DNA of 64,000 bases, taken from positions 3,440,215-3,504,214 of the forward strand of contig MU004181.1 of assembly GCA_010093605.1 (NCBI GenBank). Direction: 5' to 3'. Below the pieces are notes generated by a model. It had not been told where the DNA came from. It ran no database searches and saw nothing but the letters and a program-made list of their open reading frames with translations. A program made the translations under genes and the position numbers. This DNA comes from Lophium mytilinum. Lineage: Eukaryota > Ascomycota > Dothideomycetes > Mytilinidiales > Mytilinidiaceae. Below, in pieces: positions 1 through 10,477 of this stretch (the first letter of the stretch is position 1; every line of letters begins with the position of its first letter).

Positions 1-1497
1 TTTTGGAGCTCCATTGGAATGGATTGGAGGAGTCGGCACAGAATCTGGCTTGTACCAGTACACTTTGACGAAGCGATTGTCGAAAATGACTTTTGGGCTG
101 TCGTAAGCACTCTTCGCGGCGAAATGATCATCGAACTTGACAATGGCAAGGCGCTTGTACGCCTGCATCTGGACGTCCACGATGTTCCCGAATTCAGAGA
201 AGAATTCGCGGACCTGTTTCTCCTCAAACTTCTCCTCCGGGATCTGCTCAACAACAATTGTAGTACTTGACCGATCATTCAGATAACCTGAGAATGAGAA
301 TGGAGCTCGGCCTCGGTTGGCGGTGAAAGCGCCTCTGTCGCCACGTCCACGTCCGCGGCCCCGACCTCTATACTCGAAAGAGTCACGTCCGTTCATACCT
401 TGCTGCGGCTCAACCGCGAGTGACGCCTTGTTGGGATCGTATTCTGGTACGGTGGGATCAGCTGTGCGTAAACCTGGGAAATGAGTTGGAAAGAATGGTA
501 AAACATAAGTACCGTCAGCCGAAGGCGGAACGACTATGTGATCTTCGCCATGCTCGTATGGGCAGACGCTACCGCGGGCACAGAAGCCCTTGGTATCGTA
601 GTCACTGCATCTCTCCTTCTTGGGTACTTGCAGATTTTGTCCAGGGGAACCGGCAGGACCAAATCCGGTAGGAGAGTTAGCTAGTGGCATCTGTGGAACT
701 CCCAATCCTGGAACTGGAAAGCCCATTGCGTGCATCGCCATCATTGCAGCCATAGGATTGTTGGGATCGAAAGATGGAAAGCCGGGTGGAGCAGTGGGCA
801 TCATAGGTATGTTTGTCATATTCGACATAGCGGGCACGCCCCTGAGCCCTGGCATACCTGCCATGGGGAAGGGGAACTCGGGGCCTCCGAAAGCTCCTCG
901 ACCGTTATGTCCGCCACGGCGCATTTGTTTGACCGCCCTGTTGCTGCCAGCCCCGCGGCCGTAGTGGTTGTCGCGACCATCTCGAGGTTCGCTGGGCTCT
1001 CGCTCGTCGAATGTGCGCTTTCGAGGTCCTTCAATTGACGATAGTCCAGGGATAGGGACGTCCTTATTCTTCAGAGCCGCCGGGCCGGTAGGAGGGTTGA
1101 AGGTCGGGGCAGTTGCAGATAGTTTGGGCGCAGTAGGAGGAACGTAATCAGGCCGGTAAGATTTCTCGCGAACAACCGTGAGCATCTCGTCAACGAATCC
1201 AACGGTATCTAAGGCTAGGTTAGCTATCTTGTTACGACCAGTGCCTTCGGCGAGCTTCTTACTATCATGGAGGAAGTCCCCCAAGTTGTCGAGACAGCTC
1301 TTCCGGATATGCTCGTCGCTGCCATCGCTGCGGATAAGAGCGAGGATGTAGTCGCCTAAGACCTCAGAATCTGCATCTGAGCTGCATATCCAGTTAGTAC
1401 ATTTCTATATGGTCCGCCGTGGGAGAACTCACACTTCTTCAAGCTTCGGGATGATCCAGTGCTTAAGCGGCACCAAATCGTCTTCCGACACGAACAT
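1..1497 (-). CDS. RBM26/RBM27-type RNA-binding protein (S. pombe Rmn1-like), 5' part; continues past the left edge
   Basis: Two exons are visible: 1433-1497 and 1-1381, with a 51-nt intron (1382-1432, GTGAGT donor, TACTAAC branch point). The second exon stays open to the window edge, giving at least 483 codons, so the protein is truncated only by the window. Domain order matches RBM26/27. First is a PWI-like helical N-terminus of about 90 residues starting MFVSEDDLVPLKHW. Next comes a Met/Pro/Gly-rich linker, then a CCCH zinc finger C-X8-C-X5-C-X3-H (CSDYDTKGFC...CPYEH). An RGRGRGRG stretch follows, then an RRM with RNP2-like IVVEQI and RNP1-like KRLAIVKF. Animal and fission-yeast members act in nuclear RNA surveillance through the MTREC/PAXT-type complex; that role here is inferred from family. 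The start is the first ATG before the PWI-like domain. Family assignment is confident; the complex is less certain. Confidence 0.88.
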
Positions 1498-2586
1498 GGT
1501 GTCTGTCGAGTCGCGCGGCGTAGCAAATTGGTGGTGCAGGCGTCTCAGAGAGAAGAGAGAAAGTCGAGCTCGTGCGGATCGGCGCGAGGCTTGTAGGGTG
1601 GAATTGCCACGCGAGAAAGTGTCTCCAGCACTTGCGCAAGCTGCCTGCGGGGTCGCGAGCAGGTTGCGGTGGTGTTGGGTTTCGCGCGGTGGTGGTGGTG
1701 GGTGCGAAGAGACGCGAAACCGTCATGTAGGATTTCACGTGGCAGGTCACGTGCGTAGAGATAGATTGATAAGATTGATAAGACCGATCTTTAGCGTCTT
1801 TCTGTTTCGGCTTAGCGGTTTTTCTGCTCTTATGTAATCGCTCTCCAAACCCCCTACAAAAAAAATGTACGCTGCTTCTCACTCTACTTTCTTGTCCCAT
1901 GCATTCCTACCAGATCCCTCCCCTTTCAAATTCCAACTTGGTGAAGGCTTGCGTTGCGCTGCATGCTACAGCTCATTCTCTGCCTCTTCACTGCTTTACT
2001 GCCTCATCTGGTACAGAACACTCTAGTAGCAGCTCGGCGAAGAGCTACGTCCTGTTTATTAGCCTACCTGGCTACAACGTCGATAGGACGTGCAATAGAT
2101 GCATTCACCCCGTCTACGTGCCTGCTGAGTTAGCTACGCTACCTGCCAGTGACACCGCGACCCCTCCAATCAGAGAAAGCAAGAGTCCTAATCAGTGCAA
2201 GCCATTCCTGCACGTCTAACATAAGCAGTGAAATGTATTTGATTTTACATAAGCATAAGTTACCGTGTCGCTGCCCAGCATGTGGCTGTTAGGGCTGTGG
2301 CTGTGCGGTATGATTGTGGATTAGCGGATTTTCGCCTCGTAAAAGGTCATGCCTGCCCGTCTTCAGTCCTTCCAAGAAACAACCCATCGAAATTCTGGTA
2401 ACCAATTCAAGCAACCCCGTTCAGACATGTATCTTCATCTCAACTCATCCAGTCCTCTCTGATATAGAGAACATCGACGTTATAAGACTAAACGGTGCAC
2501 TTCCTGCTAGCTTCAGCCTTCCAGCCTATTCACCAACCTTTTAGTTTTGTAGTTCCAATTTTTTCCCATTTCAGGCATTGTACGAA
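1498..2586. promoter_or_regulatory. Divergent intergenic region between the RBM26-like gene and the HET gene
   Basis: No supported coding region. It holds the promoters of two divergently transcribed genes. Plus-strand frames here (such as 1899-2219) lack family-like composition and partners. The part nearest the RBM26-like gene carries paired E-box and GATA motifs, listed separately. Confidence 0.5.
1736..1782. promoter_or_regulatory. Paired CACGTG E-boxes followed by two GATAAG repeats
   Basis: Two TCACGTG cores lie 12 bp apart (CACGTG at 1736-1741 and 1748-1753), about one helical turn. They are followed by two 9-bp direct repeats ending in GATAAG (1768-1773 and 1777-1782). CACGTG is bound by fungal bHLH factors (Cbf1/Pho4 type) and GATAAG by GATA factors. 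The cluster sits about 240-285 bp upstream of the RBM26-like start codon. Motifs are seen directly; function is inferred. Confidence 0.4.
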
Positions 2587-4437
2587 ATGTGCTTTTATGA
2601 ACAGCTCCGATTCGCGTGTGGTGACTGGAAATGGGGTCACTTCAGACAGCATTGTAACAGGGAACACCGGATGGGCGAAACTTGTGGGATAAAAATGATC
2701 CATCATACAACGCAACGGCCTTCGAAATGCAAGGTTTGTGAGAAATTGGACAGGAAGCTTCGCAAAATCGGGACAGAATTGGACAGAATCCGCCGCTGGA
2801 ATCGCGAGGGTCGGAACCCGGCCTCAATTGAGAGGTCCAGGGATACCATCCAAGAGCTGGACCATGAGTACGAAAATATCAATGTCGAGATCTCCTCTCG
2901 TTGGGGATGGTCTGGTATGAATGGGCAACTAGAGCGAGCAGAGCCAGAAATGGCTTGTATAGGGCCAAAGATGGACGTTTACCAGCGAACTTGTGGTACA
3001 TTAGCGCCACAGTCACGAGACCTGATTCAAGCATTTACCGATAGCATGCGTCAAAAGGCTTTAAGACAAGCGGAGATCGAGAAAAGGCTTGATATGCTTG
3101 TTCTACGAACCATGTCACTAGGTTTCGACACCGATGACGAAAGTCCGCAATATAACTACAATACGCCTAATACTATATCGAAGAACCCGATACTGGCGCC
3201 GTAAGAGCGTACTACACCACGTTTTGAGGATATTACTTATACTGTAAATAGAGAAACCCTCCATCGAGTACGATCAATCGAGCAACAAAAACAACCCATA
3301 CTACCGCAGAGGCAAGGCCCGACTGTACCTGTTGTTCGGCAGCCTCTTACTATTCACGCAAGCCGACTTCACCCTCCAATCGATCTCTCTTGCCAACAAA
3401 TCAGGCTGCTTGAATTGACATCAGCTCCCGGGGCAAAGGATATAGCAGGAAATTTTCACTGCGTCAACATTTCCGACAGCCCCCGCTATGTCGCCTTATC
3501 ATATACGTGGGGAGCTTATGGAAATGAGAAACATATTTTAGTTGACGGTAAAGTGCTCCAAGTTAGAGATAACTTATGGTCATTCTTATACCATCGCGCA
3601 TCGCATGCTTCGGAGAATTTATACCTTTACTGGATTGACGCCATCTGTATAGACCAGGACAATCACAAGGAGCGCAATCATCAAGTTGGCCTAATGAGGC
3701 AGATTTATTCAACAGCCTCACTCGTACTGATATGGCTTGGCCAAGAGAAGGACGATAGTGATGCCGCTATGGAATTTGTTGCGGTGGAAAGTTTGAAACC
3801 ACTCAAACGGAAGGGGAGCGGGTACAAAGCGCTCTGGACAAGGCGGCAAGCGAAGGCACTATCAATTTTGAGCGAAAGATCTTACTGGAGACGCGTTTGG
3901 ATTATTCAAGAGGTCGTTAACGCAAACCGTATTGTCGTGAGCTGCGGAACGAAAACCTTTGAATGGCGAGCGCTCGAAAACATGTATCACAAGCTCAAGA
4001 TTCTTGATCTAAGTGGATGGATCCAATATCACGAATTCGCCACCGGAATCTTCACAGGCGCTGCCATGGCTATAGTCTGGCAAAGAGCTCATTTCAGACA
4101 CCCCGATACCCCAACACCCAGGTTGCGAGCTTTGCTACTAGCTTTTCAACACTCGCAATGCTCCGACAGCCGCGACAAAGTATATGGCTTACTAGGTCTA
4201 ATTAGTGCGGCTACGAGTAACTCAGTGGACTATACCCTGACAACTGAGCAGCTCTATGAGCGTGTTGTAGCTTTAGAATGCTCACTAGACACAAGTAACA
4301 GTCGGTTACGCAAAGATGACATGCGGTTTTGTAAAATGCTTCGGCGATCATTGAGACTTCCCGAATGGTCAGTGATCGGCACAATGCAAATTGCTGACGA
4401 TATGGACGATCTGAACGAGAGGTGGGACAGAGTTTAA
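2587..4437 (+). CDS. HET-domain protein with an N-terminal Cys/His-rich module
   Basis: I model two exons, 2587-3200 and 3252-4437, giving 599 residues. The 51-nt intron (3201-3251, GTAAGA donor, AATAG acceptor) keeps the frame and removes a TAA at 3202-3204. Support: the downstream frame is open from that stop through the whole HET domain, yet has no ATG upstream of the HET motifs, so it needs an upstream exon. Residues 1-51 are rich in potential metal ligands (C2, C11, H18, H22, C23, H27, C33, H39, H40, C48, C51), beginning MCFYEQLRFACGD, a module I recall from uncharacterised Pezizomycotina proteins. A charged, probably helical segment follows. The HET domain starts near residue 284 (YVALSYTWG), with YWIDAICIDQ, WRRVWIIQEV and later DSRDKVYGLLGL. 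HET domains trigger vegetative-incompatibility cell death in other fungi. TTG at 3415 is not a credible start. Alternative: two separate genes, or a gene broken by the stop. Confidence 0.72.
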
Positions 4438-5365
4438 GTTCTCGTGGAACTTGGCAAACGCCGAGTCTGATTTTGGTTAGCATACCTATCTTCATTTCGC
4501 TGTGGTGCTAGTGTAATGCACCCCTTGTGAATAACATAGAATGCTGTTTAAAGTGGAGCTCGTCCGTGCGATTCGAAATCGATTCAGGCATACTATTGGC
4601 CCAGCTCGTATATTGAACCATGAGAAGTGGATTAGTTTTGGTGCTGTAAGAAGTGTAAAGTGGGAAAAGTCCGTGCAATTGAAAGTCGATCATGGCACAA
4701 TATTGCTGTACGCCTTGAATCGAACCTTGTTCTCTAGGTTGATCTCAATACTGTGAGATGTATCATCGGGAGTCAGCAGCCTTCCAGTACTGGTTATATT
4801 AGGGCATGATTATGTATTTAACTTCGATTATTTTAGATAACGCTGTCTTTGACGACTTCCATGTGCAAAAGCTCCCTCAAGCCATATACTTATTAGTCAT
4901 CCAATGTCCACATGGTTTGTAGACTAGGAAGCACTTCGGGTGCTACACAAGGTCAAAGCGATAGAACAATCTGACATGGTATCTAGAGCTAGGCAATATG
5001 GGTCTAGCGCGGCTCCTTCGTCAAACGTTCCCCACTGCTGCCTGACCTGACTGATCAAAAGCATCAAGATATCAGGACATTTCGAAGACTTATCCTGTCT
5101 AGTCGACTACGTGCTTTCTCTATTACCTTTACCATCCTCTGAACCCGGCGCAGTGCACTGAGGACCCTCTTAGAACACAGTCTTAGCTCTTCTCAACCCC
5201 GCAGCCATCATCCTATCGATACGTCCCGAGGTCCCGTGCGATCTTGGCCACATTTGCAATACCTCGACCAATGTGACAAACAGAGCTAAAAGCTTTGGAA
5301 CGTTACACCCGGCCACGTTCAAGAAAGGTATAGGCATTGATGTAAGGATCTGGCCTACGTAAATC
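4438..5365. other. Intergenic region, HET gene to Zn2Cys6 gene
   Basis: No supported gene. Short frames at 4541-4756 (plus) and 4508-4693 (minus) overlap each other and have no recognisable motif. A further 3' exon of the HET gene in 4440-4800 cannot be excluded, because the HET protein ends soon after its domain. The last few hundred bases are the promoter of the downstream regulator. Confidence 0.4.
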
Positions 5366-7802
5366 ATGTCGGCTACCGAGGGGAGTAGCCATGCTGGCGA
5401 CAATGCTCCCCAAAAACCATCTGACCAGCAATTAAACCGAGCCTGCGAACCATGTAGGCTGTCGAAAGTACGCTGCCTCATAGATCCTGGGTCGTCAACA
5501 TGTCAACGCTGCGCGAAAGCAAAACGGACGTGTGTCTTCGTCGCGCCCCAAAAGAGGCGACAGCGTAAACGAACCGACGTAAGAGTCGCAGAACTTGAGC
5601 GTGAAGTAAGACAGATGCGTGCTCTTCTAAAAGCGTCTAAGATATCCCACGGTATTCAAGAAACAGAAGAACTCGACGACTCCAATTCGGACGATCAAGA
5701 GAGCACGCCAGACCCAACACCAGACCCGGCATCCGTCAAACTACCCTCACTAACGCACCTCCCCTGGGGAAGGGAGTCTCCCCTTCAACCACCTGTAGAG
5801 TCTCCTGGGGCTTCGGAATCCGAAATGGCGTCCGATATCGTCTCACGTGGTCTCATAACCATGGACATGGCCAACGAGTTCCTAGATTTGTACAGAGATG
5901 AGCTCTGTGACTACTACCCTGGAACGCTCATACCGAGTGCTTGTACTGCCAGCGAGCTCAGACAGTCCAAGCCAGTCCTCTTCTTATCGATCATGGCAGC
6001 AACTAGCCAGTCGAAAGGCTTCGAGTTATCCGAGCGTCTTTTTGCAGAAGTATTGAAGGTTTATGCGGATCGCATCTTCATCAAAGGGGAAAAGAGGCTT
6101 GAATATGTGCAAGCACTAGTCAATACAATTTGCTACTATACGGCGCCCGGCACACAAGCTCAACTGCAGTTTTATCAGTACTCGAACATGGCAGCTACAA
6201 TGGCGATCGAGATTGGAATTGCTTCAAAACCTCGAACCCATAAGCAACTACCAGAGAAACATGGTGGAGATTTGGTACCAGTGTCATCTCCAGATGGGCT
6301 CTTGGAGAACTGCCGAACTATACTGCTATGCTATCTTTTGACGGCAGGGTAAGTTTCATCTGCGTTTGATCTTTGCGGCCACTACTGATCTGGCTAGATT
6401 ATCGATGAGACTACGCAGGCCCAATATTCTTGTATTCAATAGCTGGATGGCTGAGTGTATGAGCTTACTAGAGACATCGCCCATTCTGGCAGACAAGCAA
6501 GTATGCGCATGGTGAGCAAGCCAAACCCGTCGACTCTCGACTAGTGTAGCTGATATAGAGTGTTGTAGGGTCAAATTGCAGCGAATAGCAGACGAGGCTA
6601 CAACGGCATTTGGGTTCGACGACGCAAGCACAAGCTTTGGCCTCACAGAGTTACGCATGCAAGTCGTTCTCCGCGAATTCGAACGGAAGATGGACGCGTG
6701 GATGAGACAAACTCCGCCCGATGTCATGAATCGTAAGTTACCCAATCTTCTCTAGAAGCTTTCGGAGCTGATTTTTCATTAGTGTCTATGCGCATATCAT
6801 ATCAGCAAAACATAATCATGATGTGGGATTTCGCAATTGACGAAGGAAAGCACGATGCTCCCAATTTTCGGAACAAATACTTCACTTTACCATCCCTCGA
6901 TCAGCCGCCGGATCAACTTGAGAAGACGACGCCCCTGAAGTCCCTTCAAATCACCGCGACCTTGAAGTGTATGGATGCTTCCCAATCACTCCTGGATGAA
7001 TTTCTCAGTCTTTCGCCTAAAGAACTGCAAAATGTGCCAAATGTTTTTTTTGTTCGGGCAGTCTTTTCTCTAGTAGTCCTCATGAAAGCGGACTACGCTC
7101 TGGGGACCAACCAAGAAGGCCTCGGCGAATTGATGGATGGGCAGAGCCTGAAGCTCGACTACTACCTCAACACCGTCGTCAGTCGTATCACCGAAACGAT
7201 CGGACCCCAGGTTTGCGTAAGTAATCTACCATGCCGCCGAGAGTCTCGCTGCAGTTCTCCCTTACTGACATTGGCCTCCTCAGCGCGTGCCGTCTCATTG
7301 GCTCAATGTGATAAATACGAGAATCTTACCATGGTACGAACAATACCAGCAAGTTCGACATTCCCGAAATGCATCTCCTCAGCAAGCAGTAACCGTAGAG
7401 AGTCACGACCCAACATCTCATTCCAACCCGCCTCCCGCACCTATCGTCTACCCTACGGGTGCGTTCGTGGCTTTTCCAGGGGGCCGCTCCGTCTCACTTT
7501 CCATCACGGGATCTGATCTAACGCCATCAACTTCCGCTACTGGTGGCCACGAACACCTGACCTTTCCGAAATCGCCAGCGAATATGGATCAAGCCCCAAA
7601 CTTTGACTCCCAATGGAACTTTTTGGCGGATGATTCGACTTATGTGGCAGAAAAGCCTGCCTTTCCAGCAGATATGAACACCTTGTTCGACCAGGGAGAC
7701 CTTTACTTCTGGAACGACGAGATGGACCTTAGCGGGACGTGGATGCCACCAGGCAACGGCTTCGACAACCTGCAGTCTCAATATCCACCACAGGGCTCTT
7801 GA
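5366..7802 (+). CDS. Zn(II)2Cys6 (Gal4-type) transcription factor
   Basis: Five exons: 5366-6348, 6398-6511, 6569-6732, 6783-7216 and 7284-7802, encoding 737 residues. Introns of 49, 57, 50 and 67 nt have clean GT-AG ends. The binuclear cluster lies at about residues 28-53 as C-X2-C-X6-C-X8-C-X2-C-X6-C (CEPCRLSKVRC...CQRCAKAKRTC). A basic linker (KRRQRKR) and a short leucine-rich coiled coil (VAELEREVRQMRALLK) follow, the usual arrangement for a dimeric Gal4-type DNA-binding domain. The middle of the protein has the helical pattern of the fungal transcription-factor homology region, and the C-terminus is acidic and Pro/Ser-rich, as in activation domains. It sits directly upstream of an MFS exporter in the same orientation, so a regulator-pump pair is plausible. 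The exact subfamily and the ligand are not recognisable to me. Confidence 0.9.
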
Positions 7803-8668
7803 TGGTGGGTTGACGCGTCTCATTCTTAGCCCGTTGCACAAGGACTTCGGGATACGAGAAGGATTACGGAGAAGGACCGGGCGCTCGTCACTGGCAAGCT
7901 CTAGCGACGTCGTAAGTCATGAGGCACCCATACCTCGTTCAATCTCTCTTACCGTAGCCTAGATTGCTTTAGCAGTTGAATCGTAATTCGACCCATGCAC
8001 ACTCTCTGAAGCCTTGCAGAAGGCATCGGCTTCGGAGATTACAGGGCGCGGACAGAGGGCAAATCCACTCGTGACGAAGGTAGGATGCTTTGGCTGCTAT
8101 AGTACTGCGCTGGTAATGTAGACATTGTGTGAATCATGTTGTACAATTCACTCAAGTTCTCTTCTCATCCCTTTGATGCCGGTGTTGAGACGACAGCTTC
8201 ACTGCGGTGGACTCGATTCCGTCCTTATAAGTTGTTCACGCTGCAGTGCAACGCTACACCTAGCACGAGAGAAACGGGCAGCCAGGCGGTAAGGCTTCTT
8301 CGGCGTTACGACCAGTTGGCTAGCAAGTTAGCTCGGTGGCAGCCCTCCCCCGACAGCCGGTCTTGTATTCAGTCTAGGCGTTTTCTAGGCTGTTTCTTTG
8401 CCTGTCGCAACTCATGGCGTAGTTGGCCAGCACGAATACTTGCGCTGTACTATGTAGGTAGAAATTGTATCTCGGTGTTTCACCACGTCCCGATCACGTG
8501 GCGATTCGGGGGTCCCACACCGCCGATGCCACGCCCAATTTGTCTATCAAGATATACTCTTTCTGCACCTCACCTTCTGCGCATCGTCTATCGTTAGAGC
8601 CCTTACTCCGGCATCTCATAATCCCTGCATACATAGCTTATACAGCCAAATTATTGCAAGCAGCCGTT
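7803..8668. promoter_or_regulatory. Intergenic region / promoter of the MFS exporter
   Basis: No supported gene: the plus frame 8136-8597 has no recognisable content and overlaps promoter-like sequence. The region contains a CGG-N11-CCG palindrome (listed separately) and a CACGTG at 8495-8500. Confidence 0.45.
8205..8221. promoter_or_regulatory. CGG-N11-CCG inverted triplet, candidate Zn2Cys6 site
   Basis: CGG at 8205-8207 and CCG at 8219-8221 are separated by exactly 11 bp, the spacing used by Gal4. It lies about 450 bp upstream of the MFS start and downstream of a Zn2Cys6 gene. Such triplet pairs also occur by chance, so this is only a candidate. Confidence 0.3.
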
Positions 8669-10477
8669 ATGGGCGACTCCGCCGACCCTGAATCCCCCAC
8701 TGCTCGCTCGCAGACACCGCTGGCTGCGGTTGAAGAACGGGAAGTTGACCAGGCTGCCGTCACGGCAACGGGCGATGTTTCAGACCAATACCCGCATGGC
8801 ATGAAGCTCGCGCTGATCATGGTCTCACTTTTCATGAGCGCCTTTCTTGCCGCTCTCGTGAGTGGCCAGCCGAGTCTATTCACACCTACCCGCTAACGAG
8901 CAACAGGATAGGACTATCCTAGCCACGGCTATCCCTAAGATTACGGACGATTTCAACTCCATTGGCGACATTGGCTGGTATGCTTCTGCATTTCTCTTAA
9001 CCGGATGCTCGTTCATGCTCTTCTTCGGCAAGATGTACACTCTGTACAATATCAAATGGATCTTCTTGACTTGCATCGTTATTTTCGAGGCTGGCTCCGC
9101 GATCTGTGGTGCTGCTCCAAATTCTAAAACTCTGATTGCTGGTCGTGCGGTGGCGGGATTAGGCTCTGCGGGCATGTTTTCCGGCATTGTCATCATAGGG
9201 ACTCACGTCGTTCCGTTAAAGAACCGACCACTCTTCCAAGCTATCTTTGGTGCAGTGTTTGGGATCTCCTCGGTTATTGGGCCTCTCCTTGGAGGCGTCT
9301 TCGCCGACCACGTTTCGTGGCGATGGTGTACGTGAACCAATCTGATAGTCGCGAAAGACAGACATCGCTGACAACATGACCAGGCTTTTACATCAATCTC
9401 CCCATTGGCGGCATTACAATAGTCATCCTCATGCTATTCCTCAAACTCAAATTCCCCGTCCGCGCTAATGAGATGTCCTATCGCCAGCAGTTGAATGAAC
9501 TCGACCCCCTCGGCACCTTCATCTTCCTCCCAGCCTGCGTCTCCCTCCTCCTCGCCTTGAAATGGGGCGGCACGGAGAAGCCCTGGAACAACAGAGACGT
9601 AATCGCCTGTCTTGTCCTCTCAGTCGTTCTTTTCATCGCCTTCATCATCGTCCAGCGCATCAAAGGCGAGACCGCCACGGTACCCCCTCGGATCATAAAG
9701 CAACGAAGCATCGCATCAGGCCTCTACAGCTCCACCTGCACCGGCGGCGCCCTCCTTATCATGGTCTTCTACGTTCCCATCTGGTTCCAGAGCGTCAGGG
9801 GGGTTTCAGCCGTACAGTCCGGCATCGACGTCATCCCCATGGTCCTGTCTCTCTCCGCCGGCGCACCAACTGGTGGCATATTCACCTTCAAGACCGGCTA
9901 CTACGTGCCCTGCATGTTCGCCTCTACCATCATCGCCTCAATCGGCTTAGGCTTGATCACGACCTGGGATATCCATACCAGCCAGGCGAAATGGATCGCA
10001 TACCAATTTCTCTTTGGATACGGGCTTGGAATCGGCATGCAGCAACCAAACATGGCCGCGCAAACCGTGCTGCACAAGAAGGACGTCCCCATTGGCTCTT
10101 CGCTGATATTCTTCGGACAGTCACTGGGCGGCGCCATCTTTGCGTCGGTCGGGCAGTCTATTTTCACGAATAAGCTTCAGGCCAATCTGGTTGCGGTTGG
10201 CGGGCTGAACGTTCCCGCTATTCTCGGAGGAGGTGCGACGAATTTGAAGCATGTTGTGCCGCCTGAAAAGCTTCCTCGGGTCTTGGTGGGCTACAACGAT
10301 GCGCTGATCAAGACATTCTACGCTGGGCTAGCGCTCATATGCGCTGGGATTCTTGGAGCGGCTACGATGGAGTGGAAGAGCATCAAGAAGGGGGAAGGCC
10401 AGGGGGATAAGAGAGTCGACTCTGGACCGCAAGCGACCGGACCTCAGGCTACTACTACTGAGGTTGAGAAAGCTTGA
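8669..10477 (+). CDS. MFS drug/toxin exporter, DHA2 family (14 transmembrane segments)
   Basis: Three exons, 8669-8857, 8907-9327 and 9384-10477, encode 567 residues; the introns are 49 nt (branch point GCTAACG) and 56 nt. The N-terminus is a cytosolic, acidic, Ser/Thr-rich tail, followed by repeated hydrophobic helices. DHA2-type signatures are present: the helix-1 end running into DRTILATAIPKI, GRAVAGLGSAGMFSG, GPLLGGVFAD followed by SWRWCFYINLPIGG, and a hydrophilic C-terminal tail. The aflatoxin-pump-like group of this family exports toxins, drugs or fungal metabolites by proton antiport at the plasma membrane or vesicles. The start is the only ATG giving a full N-terminus before the first helix. 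It lies next to a Zn2Cys6 regulator in the same orientation and upstream of a flavin oxidase. The substrate cannot be read from the sequence. Confidence 0.93.

Noticed and set aside
1899-2219. 106-codon plus-strand frame upstream of the HET gene
   Set aside because: No motif and Ser/Cys-rich chance composition; lies in a divergent promoter region.
3202-3204. In-frame TAA between the Cys/His module and the HET domain as a sign of a broken gene
   Set aside because: It lies inside a good 51-nt GT-AG intron that keeps the frame, so a spliced intact gene is the simpler reading.
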